DNA from: Nitrososphaerota archaeon
GTDB lineage: Archaea > Thermoproteota > Nitrososphaeria > Nitrososphaerales > Gagatemarchaeaceae
NCBI GenBank assembly: GCA_016200045.1
Contig: JACQFN010000018.1
Location: 124,001-188,000 of the forward strand
Reading direction: 5' to 3'
Length of the DNA stretch: 64,000 nucleotides
Each line of letters begins with the position of its first letter. The stretch's first letter is position 1. The notes beneath the pieces were generated by a model. That model ran no database searches, was not told where the DNA came from, and saw nothing but the letters and a program-made list of their open reading frames with translations. Below, in pieces: positions 23,901-32,269 of the stretch. The position numbers were made by a program, and so were the translations under genes.

Positions 23901-25061
23901 CTAGCTCCTGGAAAGTATGGTGACGTATGCGTAGTGCCCGGTCCCCCCCACGTTGTGGACCAGGCCGACCCCGTTGCGGATTGGAGCTTGATGGGGGCCC
24001 GCCTCCCCCCTGAGTTGCTTGGTTATTTCGACGGCCATCGACACTCCTGTCGCCCCGATCGGGTGCCCCTTGGCCTTCAAGCCTCCGTCGAGGTTCACCG
24101 GTATTTTCCCCCCGACTTCGGTCTGGCCCTCCCTCACCATCTTGGCGCCCTCTCCCTTCTTGCAGAACCCGAGGTCCTCGTAGGCCATGAGCTCGGCGAT
24201 GGTGAAGCAATCGTGCGCGGTCGCCACGTCGACGTCCCCGGGGGCCACCTTCGCCATAGCGTACGCCCTCTTCGCCGCAGCCACCGTGGCTTCCAGTCCG
24301 ACGTAGTCGTTCCTCCTGCTCAGGTTCGCCGAGTCGGAGGAGTAGCCGACCCCCCTTATCCAGACAGGAGTGTCCGTCAGCTTCTTCGCCGCTTCTTCGG
24401 AAGCGAGTATCACCGCGGCAGAGCCGTCGGTCAGCGGGCAGGCGTCGTACAGCTTCAGGGGCCAGGACACGACCTGCGAGCCGAGCGCCTTCTCCAGAGT
24501 GATCTCTTTCTGGAACTGTGCGAGCGGGTTCATCGCGCCGTAGTGGTGCGCCTTGACGGCCACCCTCGACATGTCCTCCTCCTTGGTCCCGAACCGATTC
24601 ATGTGGGCGACTGCGTAGAGGGCGTAGTACGCGGGGAAGGTCATCCCGAAGTTCTCGAACTCCCACATATACGAGCCCGCCCGCCCTATGAGCTCGACCG
24701 AAGTCAGGGTGTCAACCTCGGTCATCTTCTCCACCCCCACAGCCATTGCGACATCGGTCTCCCCGCTGACTATGCTGTTGTACGCGGCCTTCACGGCCGC
24801 GCTCCCGCTCGCGCACGCAGCCTCGACCCTCATGGTCCCGACGGAGTTCAGACCTGCGTATTCGTTGACGATGACGGCGGGGAGGGACTCTTCGTACCAG
24901 CCACCCGCGCTCCCGACGACCACGTTCCCTATCTCTTTCCTGTCCACCTTGGCGTCCTCGACTGCCTGCTTGATCGATTCGAACGCCAGCTCGGCGACGT
25001 TCACGTCGGTCCTCTTCCCGAACTTCGAGTGACCAACCCCGACGATGGCGACCCTTGTCAT
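23901..25061 (-). CDS. Thiolase (SCPx/acetyl-CoA acetyltransferase-like)
   Basis: The thiolase-fold enzyme of 386 residues has the nucleophile C83 in VEAACASGSAAV and the C-terminal GHPIGATG motif. The third family motif is replaced by NVGGTGHYAYV, as in the archaeal SCPx-like subgroup that works with DUF35 partners. It either cleaves 3-ketoacyl-CoA or condenses acetyl-CoA. The surrounding degradation genes favour cleavage, while a role in the mevalonate pathway (acetoacetyl-CoA formation) is an alternative. The gene lies between the acyl-CoA dehydrogenase and the DUF35 gene with gaps of 4 to 10 bases. Confidence 0.88.
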   Translation of the reverse strand: MTRVAIVGVGHSKFGKRTDVNVAELAFESIKQAVEDAKVDRKEIGNVVVGSAGGWYEESLPAVIVNEYAGLNSVGTMRVEAACASGSAAVKAAYNSIVSGETDVAMAVGVEKMTEVDTLTSVELIGRAGSYMWEFENFGMTFPAYYALYAVAHMNRFGTKEEDMSRVAVKAHHYGAMNPLAQFQKEITLEKALGSQVVSWPLKLYDACPLTDGSAAVILASEEAAKKLTDTPVWIRGVGYSSDSANLSRRNDYVGLEATVAAAKRAYAMAKVAPGDVDVATAHDCFTIAELMAYEDLGFCKKGEGAKMVREGQTEVGGKIPVNLDGGLKAKGHPIGATGVSMAVEITKQLRGEAGPHQAPIRNGVGLVHNVGGTGHYAYVTILSRS

Positions 25062-25071
25062 CTGAGGGCGC

Positions 25072-26232
25072 TCACTGCCCGTCGAGGAGCTCCCTCGAGA
25101 GGATCCATCGCTGGACTTCCGAGGTCCCTTCGACTATATCAAGTATCTTCGCGTCGCGGAGGAATCGCTCAAGCGGGAGCATCTTGCTGACGCCGTAGCC
25201 GCCGTGGATCTGGATTGCCCTCTCGCAGACCCACACCGCTGTTTCGCTCGCGAAGTATTTCGCCATCGCCGCCTCTTTGATGAAATCTCCCCCCGAGCCC
25301 TGGACCGTAGCCGCGTAGTACGTGAGGAGCCTGGCGGCAGTAATCCTCGTCGCCATATCTGCTATCGTGAACCTCACCACCTCGTACTTCGCAAGCGGCT
25401 TTTCCGCGATGTGACGTTTGCTGACGTAAGAGATTGCTGCTTCCAGGGCCGCTTCCGCGATCCCGACGGCGGCCGCGGCCGCGCCTATCCTCGACTCGCT
25501 GAGAATCGCCAGAGCTATCAGGAAGCCGTCCCCCTCGTGCCCGATCATGTTGGAGGCCGGGACTCTACAGTCTTCGAACACGAGCTCCGCCGTCCCGGTC
25601 CCCCTCGCGCCCATAACCTCCAGCTTCTGCCCGACCCTGAATCCCTTGGTCCCCTTCTCGACCACGAACGCGGTGATCCCGGCTGCGCCGTCCTCTGCCG
25701 TCCCTGTCCTCGCGAAGAACACCAGGACATCGGCGACCAGCCCCTGAGTGATGAAGATCTTCGACCCGTTGACCACGTATGAATCGCCATCCCTGACGGC
25801 TCTTGTCGAGAGCCCTGCGGCGTCCGACCCCGAACCCGGTTCGGTGAGGCCGTACGCTCCGATCGACTCGCCCTTTACGAGCTTCGGAATGTACTTCGAC
25901 TTCTGCTCGGGAGTCCCGAACTTCGCGAATACGTTCCCGGCAAGGCCGTTCTGGACTCCGACGATAAAGCTCGCCGAGAGGCTGACCTTTGCCACCTCCT
26001 CCCCCACGATCATCGAACCTGTCAGGTCGAGGCCGAGCCCGCCGTATTCCTGGGGCATCGAGATCCCCAGCAGACCGTAGTCGCCCATCCGCCGCTGCAG
26101 GGCCAAGGGGTACTCGTCTGACCTGTCGATCTTGTCCGCCATCGGAAGGATCTCCCTGTTGGTGAACTCTCTGGCCCATTTCCGGAGGTCTTCGTGTTCC
26201 TTTTTGACGTGTATCTCAGGGAAGCTATCCAA
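25072..26232 (-). CDS. Acyl-CoA dehydrogenase
   Basis: This flavin-dependent acyl-CoA dehydrogenase catalyses the first oxidation of beta-oxidation, passing electrons to ETF or a similar acceptor. It has the substrate/FAD loop AYGLTEPGSGSDAAG, the middle beta domain, and the C-terminal catalytic glutamate E368 in DIVEGTSEVQRWIL. The length of 386 is standard. The start is a TTG at 26232. Chain specificity cannot be told. It is transcribed with the thiolase gene ten bases downstream. Confidence 0.93.
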   Translation of the reverse strand: MDSFPEIHVKKEHEDLRKWAREFTNREILPMADKIDRSDEYPLALQRRMGDYGLLGISMPQEYGGLGLDLTGSMIVGEEVAKVSLSASFIVGVQNGLAGNVFAKFGTPEQKSKYIPKLVKGESIGAYGLTEPGSGSDAAGLSTRAVRDGDSYVVNGSKIFITQGLVADVLVFFARTGTAEDGAAGITAFVVEKGTKGFRVGQKLEVMGARGTGTAELVFEDCRVPASNMIGHEGDGFLIALAILSESRIGAAAAAVGIAEAALEAAISYVSKRHIAEKPLAKYEVVRFTIADMATRITAARLLTYYAATVQGSGGDFIKEAAMAKYFASETAVWVCERAIQIHGGYGVSKMLPLERFLRDAKILDIVEGTSEVQRWILSRELLDGQ

Positions 26233-26286
26233 CGTCGGCCATATCCTTCAGGTAACCATCGTTTCCAGTGGAAGATAACCTTTCTG

Positions 26287-28275
26287 TTACTCGCCCTTGA
26301 ATTCGGGCTCTCTCTTCTCGAGCATGGCCGATATCCCCTCCGAGGCATCCTGCGTAGAAAGAAGGAGGCTGAAGACGGTCGCTTCGAAGACCTGCCCGAG
26401 GTCGGTAGGGACCTGGGTCGACATGTTTAGGGCTTGCTTCGCGAACTTCAGGGAAAGCGGAGGCAGTTTCGCCAGCTTTGTTGCGAATTCGGTGACCTTC
26501 AGGTCGAATTCCTGCTTGCTGAAGACCCGGTTCACGAGCCCGGCCTTCAGCGCCTCTTCTGCGGAAAGCCTCTGGGCAAGGAAGACCATCTCCTTCGCCT
26601 TCGGAAGCCCGACGATCTTTGGCAGGCGCTGGGTCCCCCCTGCTCCGGGTATGAGGCCGAGGCCGGTCTCCGTAAGGCCGATCTGGGCGTCGGCCGATGC
26701 GAGCCTGAAGTCGCAGGCGAGCGCGAGCTCGCACCCCCCTCCGAACGCCATTCCGTTTATCGCCGCGATGACCGGCTTCTCCATCCGCTCGACGACGGAG
26801 AATCCTTCGAACCAGTTCCGGGCGAAGTCGTAGACTTTCGAAGGGGTCGAGGCGCTGAAACTGGTCAGGTCGGCTCCTGCGCTGAAAGCCCGGTCCCCTT
26901 CTCCGCGGATGATCACGACCCGGATGGAACCGTCCTCGTCCAGAGACCGCAGGGCCGACACGAGCTCGTTGACGAGCTGCTGGGTGATCGTGTTGAGCCT
27001 GTGCGGCCTGTTCAGGACGACCCATGCAAGCGGGGGCGCCTTCCTCACCAGGATTTCATCCATGGTGGATGTTGAGGAGGGATAGTCGTAAAACCCTTTG
27101 CCGGCGTTGCGACCGACTCTTCCCGTTGAAACCATCTCCTTCAGCAGGAGGTCTGGGGCGTAGAACTCCCCGTGGGAGCGCCTTTTCGCCTCCAGAGACT
27201 CGACCACTCTGTCAACCCCCCAGGCGTCGGCCATCCGCAAGATCCCTTCGGGGAACCCTAGTCCGAGTCTGACCGAACGGTCTAGGTCCTCCATAGAGCA
27301 GACGGCATTCCGGATGAGCCACGCGGCGGCGTTGATCGCTGGCGAGAAGACTACGAGAGGGTCGGTGGACTTTCCGTCATCACTGCCTATCTTGGGGCGG
27401 TCCCGACCCCCCGCCTGGTAGGTGTAGAACCCCTCGCCTGTCTTGCGGCCGAGCTTCCCCTGTTCGAACTTGGCTTTGAACAGCGGGGCGACGAGGACGT
27501 TCGAAGGGTCGCGCGAACGGACCGCCTCACCGGCCTTGTAGATCGTGTCAATCCCGCTGTAGTCGGCCAGCTCGAAGAGCCCCATCGGGAGTCCGACGCC
27601 GTGGATGGCCATGGAATCGATCTGTGCGACAGATGCCTCTCCTCTGGTCACTTCCCAAGCGGCCTCGTTCAGGAGCGGGCCAAGGATCCTGTTGACTATG
27701 AAGCCAGGCACGTCCTTGTTGCAGACGACGACCGTCTTTCCGAACTTCTTGCCGAGAGAGACGGCATATGCGACCGCCCCGTCTCCTGTCTTCGGCCCCC
27801 TGATGACCTCGAGGAGGGGCATCAAGGGAGGCGGGTTGAAGAAGTGCATGCCTACGAAGTTGTCTTCCCTACGGGTCGAGGATGCGATTTCGCCAATGGG
27901 AAGCGTGCTCGTGTTCGATGCGAAGAGCGCACCCGGCGGCGCCAGTCGGTCGACCTCCGCGAACAGGTCTCGTTTCGTCCGGAGGTCCTCAGGGGCGGCC
28001 TCGACGACGATGTCTGCGGATCTCACTGCGTCTGACAGGACCAAGGTCCCGCGGATCCGGGCCATGGCAGAATCTGCCTGGGTCTTCGTGAGCGTCCCCT
28101 TCTCGGAGAACTTCGAAAGACTCCAGCGAATCTTTTCGAGGCCGGATGCAACGAACTCGTCCTTGATGTCGTAAAGCGTGACTTCGAAGCCTGCAATCGC
28201 CGAGACTTCCGCGATGCCGTGCCCCATGACGCCCGCGCCCAGGACGGAGAGCCGAGAGCCACCTACCGGTTCCAA
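26287..28275 (-). CDS. Bifunctional 3-hydroxyacyl-CoA dehydrogenase / enoyl-CoA hydratase
   Basis: The 662-residue fusion has an N-terminal NAD-binding 3-hydroxyacyl-CoA dehydrogenase (LGAGVMGHGIAEV, then HFFNPP and KDVPGFIVNRIL, plus a second C-terminal HCDH repeat). This is followed from about residue 408 by an enoyl-CoA hydratase (FSAGADL, GGGCELALACDF and ETGLGLIPGAGGTQRL, both catalytic glutamates present). The order is dehydrogenase first, as in Thaumarchaeota and Sulfolobales. It performs two middle steps of beta-oxidation. A crotonyl-CoA hydratase/3-hydroxybutyryl-CoA dehydrogenase role is also possible. Confidence 0.93.
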   Translation of the reverse strand: MEPVGGSRLSVLGAGVMGHGIAEVSAIAGFEVTLYDIKDEFVASGLEKIRWSLSKFSEKGTLTKTQADSAMARIRGTLVLSDAVRSADIVVEAAPEDLRTKRDLFAEVDRLAPPGALFASNTSTLPIGEIASSTRREDNFVGMHFFNPPPLMPLLEVIRGPKTGDGAVAYAVSLGKKFGKTVVVCNKDVPGFIVNRILGPLLNEAAWEVTRGEASVAQIDSMAIHGVGLPMGLFELADYSGIDTIYKAGEAVRSRDPSNVLVAPLFKAKFEQGKLGRKTGEGFYTYQAGGRDRPKIGSDDGKSTDPLVVFSPAINAAAWLIRNAVCSMEDLDRSVRLGLGFPEGILRMADAWGVDRVVESLEAKRRSHGEFYAPDLLLKEMVSTGRVGRNAGKGFYDYPSSTSTMDEILVRKAPPLAWVVLNRPHRLNTITQQLVNELVSALRSLDEDGSIRVVIIRGEGDRAFSAGADLTSFSASTPSKVYDFARNWFEGFSVVERMEKPVIAAINGMAFGGGCELALACDFRLASADAQIGLTETGLGLIPGAGGTQRLPKIVGLPKAKEMVFLAQRLSAEEALKAGLVNRVFSKQEFDLKVTEFATKLAKLPPLSLKFAKQALNMSTQVPTDLGQVFEATVFSLLLSTQDASEGISAMLEKREPEFKGE

Positions 28276-28318
28276 CCTTGTCCAGACGTTCGGGAGCCTT
28301 GTTAAAGGAGATGAAGGG

Positions 28319-29467
28319 TCACTGAACTACCCCCGCCTTCTTCAGTCTGGATGTCTGAGAAGCGGAGTAGCCCAGAGATTTCATGATCCGACCGGTGTGC
28401 TCTCCCAACTCTGGCGCGCGCGTGAAAGGCCCGGACCGAACCTCCGGAGACGCCTTGACGGGATTGTTCAGGATCTGACCGTCCCCGTCCAGGGAGAAGA
28501 GGAGTGAGCCAGCCTTTGCCCACTCGCTTCCCAGCGCTTCGTCCACCTCGAGGACCGGGGTCACGCAGGTGTCCTTTGACATCAGGCGGGATTCCCAATG
28601 GGCTCGGGGCCTGCCGGCGAAGATCCGGGTGAGCGTCCTGGCGACAACAGCCCTGTCGTCTTTCGTGCCGAACCTCTTCTGTTCGATCTCTGGGACCCCA
28701 AGCTCCCTGACGAGGTTCCTCCAGAATTCATGCTCTATCGCGGCGACCGCGACGCGCTTCCCGTCCGAGGTCCGGTACGTGTTGTAGTAGGGGGTGGACC
28801 CGAAGATGAGGCTGCTCCCCTCCGTCGGGGCCTCTCCAGTGGCGATATAGGCCGAGACCGGCATGACCATCCAGGAGAGTAGAGATTGGACGATCGGGAC
28901 GTCAATCCTGACCGCCTGACGCTTCTTCATTGCGAGCGCCCCGAGTATCGCGACAGCCGCGTACATGCCGGAGACCATGTCCCCGAGCTGAAGCTGCGGG
29001 ACGGAGCCGTATTTCCCGTAGGCGAGGGTCCCTGCCATCGCCTGGAAATTGACGTCGTGCGCCGGCATCGAACTGAGTCTGTCTCCCTGGCCGTAGGCAG
29101 AGATGGAGCAGTAGACAATCTTCGGGCTAACCCTCCTCACGTCAGGGAAAGAGAACCCGAGCCTCCCGATTGCGCCCGGCCTGAACCCCTCCACGAATAC
29201 ATCGGCGTCCTTCAGCAGTCTTCTCATCACCTGCTTTCCTTCGGGTTCTTTCAAGTCGATTCCGATGCTCAGCTTGTTCCGGTTGACCGTTTCATGCAGA
29301 GGGCTCCTCCCCTTCCTGGTCGGAGGGGTGGCCCGCATGTAGTCCCCCAGGCCCGGCTGTTCCACCTTGACCACTTCCGCCCCCATGTCCGACAGGAGCA
29401 TTGTGCAGTAACCTCCGGGGAGTAGCCTGGTCGCGTCAACCACTTTCAGGTCGTCTAGGAAGCCCAC
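28319..29467 (-). CDS. Family III CoA-transferase / alpha-methylacyl-CoA racemase-like protein
   Basis: The protein belongs to the CaiB/BaiF family, with the N-terminal LDDLKVVDATRLLPGGY, the CoA site MGAEVVKVEQP and RNKLSIGIDLK. At the active site it has H137-D138 in PAHDVNF and D163 in LQLGDMVSG, an arrangement like alpha-methylacyl-CoA racemases, although transferase activity is not excluded. The start is a GTG at 29467 with a TATA-like ctttattt about 27 bases upstream. It is the first gene of the leftward acyl-CoA cluster. Racemisation of 2-methyl-branched acyl-CoA would suit the thiolase, dehydrogenase and hydratase downstream (inference). Confidence 0.85.
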   Translation of the reverse strand: MGFLDDLKVVDATRLLPGGYCTMLLSDMGAEVVKVEQPGLGDYMRATPPTRKGRSPLHETVNRNKLSIGIDLKEPEGKQVMRRLLKDADVFVEGFRPGAIGRLGFSFPDVRRVSPKIVYCSISAYGQGDRLSSMPAHDVNFQAMAGTLAYGKYGSVPQLQLGDMVSGMYAAVAILGALAMKKRQAVRIDVPIVQSLLSWMVMPVSAYIATGEAPTEGSSLIFGSTPYYNTYRTSDGKRVAVAAIEHEFWRNLVRELGVPEIEQKRFGTKDDRAVVARTLTRIFAGRPRAHWESRLMSKDTCVTPVLEVDEALGSEWAKAGSLLFSLDGDGQILNNPVKASPEVRSGPFTRAPELGEHTGRIMKSLGYSASQTSRLKKAGVVQ

Positions 29468-29673
29468 GCGCGCGACCTCACGTCAGTGAAATAAAGCCTA
29501 AATCCATGGAAGGGGGCTGAATACCGACGATGAGGTAAACGCCGTCCCAGTCATAGCCCGGGTTAGCTCCATGGGCAGATGATGAACTCGCGACGATACC
29601 GAGTCAGACAACCCTAAACGCCGGCGGAAGCGATAAGACAGAAATACGGAACGCCCCCGCCCAAAGGTCGCAA
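29468..29673. other. Intergenic gap, mostly unexplained
   Basis: Bases 29490-29497 hold the TATA-like box of the CoA-transferase gene (minus strand), and a weak box near 29640-29649 precedes the small gene at 29674. The ~140 bases between contain an isolated ATGATGA at 29579-29585 and no convincing gene, tRNA or snoRNA. A 60-codon open frame on the minus strand here has no features of a real protein. Confidence 0.4.
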
Positions 29674-29820
29674 ATGGCAAAGTTCGACGGGATAGTCGGG
29701 AAGGCGCTGCTGACCGTTACCGAAAAGGAGAACGAGCTCACCCTCGTGTTCGCGGACAACAGGTACCTGTTCGTCACTCTCGACGACGGAAAGATAAAAT
29801 CGAACAGCGTACCTGAATAG
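29674..29820 (+). CDS. 48-residue hypothetical protein
   Basis: The ATG at 29674 opens a short frame encoding a 48-residue, mainly beta protein (KALLTVTEKENELTLVF, RYLFVTLDDG, KIKSN) with alternating hydrophobic and charged residues. This suggests a small, folded beta domain. No family is recognised. Codon use is like that of neighbours, and the stop lies two bases from the convergent MBL gene. It is preceded by a weak TATA-like agaaatacgg. I cannot exclude a chance ORF. Confidence 0.5.
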   Translation: MAKFDGIVGKALLTVTEKENELTLVFADNRYLFVTLDDGKIKSNSVPE

Positions 29821-29822
29821 CC

Positions 29823-30488
29823 CTATTCTTCTTCGAGGATCCGCACTTCTCTGGCGGCGCCGACCAGCTCCCTGAACCTCTCCGCGTCGGCCATGGTTCC
29901 GACGATCTTGTTGACGTGGAAGGGAACCAGCACCTTCGCCCTGATCTCCTTCGCAGCCGAGGCCGCCTCTTCGGCCGTCATGACATAGGTCCCTGACACG
30001 GGAAGGAAGGCGACGTCGACGTCGACAGCTTTCATCTCCGGGGTCGCGTCGCTGTCTCCAGAGTGGTAGAACCTCGCGCCGTCAAGCCCGACGATGTATC
30101 CCACCCTCCCGTCTTCCCTCGGATGGAAGAACTTCCCTGGCTCCCTGAACTTGTTGAGGTTGTAGGCAGGGATCGCCTCGATCGAGACCCCCTTCGTTTC
30201 CAGCTTGGACCCGGGCTCGACCCAAACCTTCTCGAGGCCGAACTTCTCGAGCGCCCCCTTGCAAAGTTTTGGCGCAACGAGTGTTGACGAGGTGTCGGTG
30301 AAGTTCCTGATGTCGTCGGGGCTCAGGTGGTCTGAATGCTCGTGTGATATCAGTAGAATGTCCGCCTTGAAGTTCCCTCTGGCCTTGAACGGGTCGATCA
30401 CGACGGTCCTTGTCCCCTTCAGGACGATGGAGTCGTGTCCGAGCCAGTGGACTTGTACCTTGCCGAACGTCCACATGGTCCCACCCAC
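29823..30488 (-). CDS. Metallo-beta-lactamase-fold hydrolase, UPF0173/UlaG-like
   Basis: The 221-residue MBL protein starts with VQVHWLGHDSIVLKG and contains ISHEHSDHLSPDDI (H-x-H-x-D-H), FYHSGDSD and the terminal FHVNKIVGT. This pattern matches the UPF0173/UlaG-like subgroup of cytosolic metal-dependent hydrolases with unknown or diverse substrates. It begins one base after the stop of proteasome subunit psmB, so it is probably co-transcribed with it, but no functional link is known. Confidence 0.82.
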   Translation of the reverse strand: MGGTMWTFGKVQVHWLGHDSIVLKGTRTVVIDPFKARGNFKADILLISHEHSDHLSPDDIRNFTDTSSTLVAPKLCKGALEKFGLEKVWVEPGSKLETKGVSIEAIPAYNLNKFREPGKFFHPREDGRVGYIVGLDGARFYHSGDSDATPEMKAVDVDVAFLPVSGTYVMTAEEAASAAKEIRAKVLVPFHVNKIVGTMADAERFRELVGAAREVRILEEE

Positions 30489-31088
30489 CTACAGATTGAT
30501 GGATTCCTCTTTGATCCCGGACCTGTCGATGCTCAGGATGTCTATCCCGTTTCCGCTCATCGCGTCCCTCGCGATGGCAGCCTTCACCGATGATACGAGC
30601 AGGTCGTGGGCATCTTTCTGGGTCATCCCGGGGCTGTACCCCGCCTCCACGACTCCTATCGCTGTCTCCTCTCCAGTCCCGACCGTCGCGTACTGGTCGG
30701 AGATCACGCTCCCGAGCGGGTCGAGGACGTAGACTATTGGCTTTGATCCGACTCCCCCGAGAATGACCTGGGTGAGCAGGGGCGCGTACCTGTTTTGAAA
30801 CATGAGCGTGGACATCAGTTTCGCCACCGAGTTGGGCTTCATGGACTTCCGCGACTCCAGCTCCTTCAGTTTCGAGTAGACGCTCACCTCCTTCACCAGG
30901 TTCTGCATGTCGGCGACCATCCCCGCGCAGACTGCCCCGACGGAGTCGGTCACCTTGAACACCTTCTTGCCAGACTTGCTCCTGACGAAGCTGCCGAGCG
31001 TTATCCTCCGTTCGGCTCCGAGGAGGACTCCGTCCTTGTATGCTATGCCGACCGCGGTTGCGCCCGGCATGTATGCTTCATACGCCAA
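30489..31088 (-). CDS. psmB1: Proteasome beta subunit (first paralogue)
   Basis: This 20S proteasome beta subunit has a short propeptide (MAYEAYMPGA) ahead of the catalytic threonine of TAVGIAYKDG. Residues equivalent to E17 (GAERRIT) and K33 (KKVFKV) are in place, so it should be active. A glutamate at position 17 also occurs in Thermoplasma. It is 199 residues long. A second beta paralogue is at 35949. A promoter candidate is in the 74-base gap upstream of 31088. Confidence 0.93.
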   Translation of the reverse strand: MAYEAYMPGATAVGIAYKDGVLLGAERRITLGSFVRSKSGKKVFKVTDSVGAVCAGMVADMQNLVKEVSVYSKLKELESRKSMKPNSVAKLMSTLMFQNRYAPLLTQVILGGVGSKPIVYVLDPLGSVISDQYATVGTGEETAIGVVEAGYSPGMTQKDAHDLLVSSVKAAIARDAMSGNGIDILSIDRSGIKEESINL

Positions 31089-31162
31089 GTATGATTCTGA
31101 AGCCGGGCGAAAAGCTCCGCCTTTTTAGGCATTGTGTCCCAGATCTTGAAATCTGTGGGCGC

Positions 31163-32197
31163 CTACTTCGGGATGACTTTCACTTTGAAGGCCTTGCCGA
31201 AGCTCTCCGTGGTATGGCTGCATCCGGTGAAGAGTTCCGCAAGGTGGAGCCCGGTCCTCAGATGTGCCGTGACCGACGGGACCGTGAACACGGATTCCTC
31301 ACGGGCGAGGGACAGCCACGGCGCGACCATGTCGGCGACGTTGAAATCCATCGCGGCTCCCGAGGCTGCGGTTTCTGCGAATCGAGTGGCAGCATCCTTG
31401 CCCACCTCCTCGGCCGGCTTCCCTCTGGCGCCGATCGAGTCCGCTCCCATCGTCCGGCCCCCTGATTCCGTCCTCACCAAGACGGACGAGCCGGGAGAAC
31501 CCGACTCTTCCTCCGAAATGAGAGGCTGGGAGCATCCGATCCCTCTATCGGTGAGGACCCTGACCGCAGCGCCGGCCTGTCGCTCGGCGACGTGCCTCGG
31601 AAGCGCGGCGCACCTGCTGACTATCTTCGCTGAGGGCGAGCCGATGACTTTCGTGAGGTCGACAGGACTGACCTCGTCGCAGCTTTCAATCTTCACTTCG
31701 ACGCTGCCGCCTCCGACAGGGTAGTAGCCTCGTTTGAGGCACTTCAGATCGAACTTGATTCCCAAAGAGCGGTATAACGGCGAGGCGACGTCTGTAAGAT
31801 AGTCCAGTGTGGGGCTCCACGGCACGTCGGTCCCTCCTCTGAGCTCCAGCTCCAGGCTCGAGCGCGAAATCGATACGGCCGGTACCACGGCCTGGAGGAC
31901 CAGCGTTATGCTCGCTGCGGTCCTCGCGTCGACCACGATCCTCGACGCATGCGGTGCCCCCGGCGCGAAAGAAACATCCGTCGACCCCTCCGATGCCCCT
32001 TCCAGGTCTGCTTCGAAGACCTGGGCAAGGATCCTGAGGGCGGAAGCGTGCTGGGCTTTCAGTCCCGGGTCTCGGCGCCCTGCCCTGATGTTCCTGACCC
32101 TGACCGGTAACGATTTGATGGCGGAGAAGGCGACCGCAGTCCTGACTATCTGCCCCCCGCCCTCCCCGAACGAGCCGTCTATCTCTAAGAACTCCAT
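31163..32197 (-). CDS. rtcA: RNA 3'-terminal phosphate cyclase
   Basis: The enzyme forms 2',3'-cyclic phosphates at RNA 3' ends with ATP. It has the N-terminal FLEIDGSFGEGGGQIVRTA and IRAGRRDPGLKAQH, the central HVAERQAG and the C-terminal LRTGLHLAELFTG pattern. The 344-residue length is archaeal. The ATG at 32197 is preceded at 26 bases by attaatcg (32221-32228). The window also encodes RtcB ligase and archease, so both RNA-end cyclisation and ligation occur in this organism. Confidence 0.92.
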   Translation of the reverse strand: MEFLEIDGSFGEGGGQIVRTAVAFSAIKSLPVRVRNIRAGRRDPGLKAQHASALRILAQVFEADLEGASEGSTDVSFAPGAPHASRIVVDARTAASITLVLQAVVPAVSISRSSLELELRGGTDVPWSPTLDYLTDVASPLYRSLGIKFDLKCLKRGYYPVGGGSVEVKIESCDEVSPVDLTKVIGSPSAKIVSRCAALPRHVAERQAGAAVRVLTDRGIGCSQPLISEEESGSPGSSVLVRTESGGRTMGADSIGARGKPAEEVGKDAATRFAETAASGAAMDFNVADMVAPWLSLAREESVFTVPSVTAHLRTGLHLAELFTGCSHTTESFGKAFKVKVIPK

Positions 32198-32220
32198 GGC
32201 AGGCCCAGAAACTCGGGTGG

Positions 32221-32250
32221 ATTAATCGATGCCGCGAATTCTCTTAAATA
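32221..32250. promoter_or_regulatory. Two adjacent TATA boxes between rtcA and nadM
   Basis: The sequence attaatcg (32221-32228) is 26 bases from the rtcA ATG on the minus strand. The sequence ctcttaaata (32241-32250) is 24 bases before the nadM GTG at 32270. Both suggest leaderless transcripts. Confidence 0.5.
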
Positions 32251-32269
32251 CGGTAGGCAGGGAGCGGCC

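Noticed and set aside
29556-29640. Possible tRNA or C/D sRNA (TTAGCTCCATGGGCAG and ATGATGA)
   Set aside because: No acceptor pairing, no T-loop GTTCGANTC and no D box CTGA downstream.
29498-29680. 60-codon minus-strand open frame
   Set aside because: No recognisable features, overlaps the likely promoter of the adjacent gene and is a chance frame.
30489-31088. Loss of the catalytic Asp17 in the first proteasome beta subunit
   Set aside because: Glu is present there, as in the active Thermoplasma beta subunit, with Thr1 and Lys33 intact.
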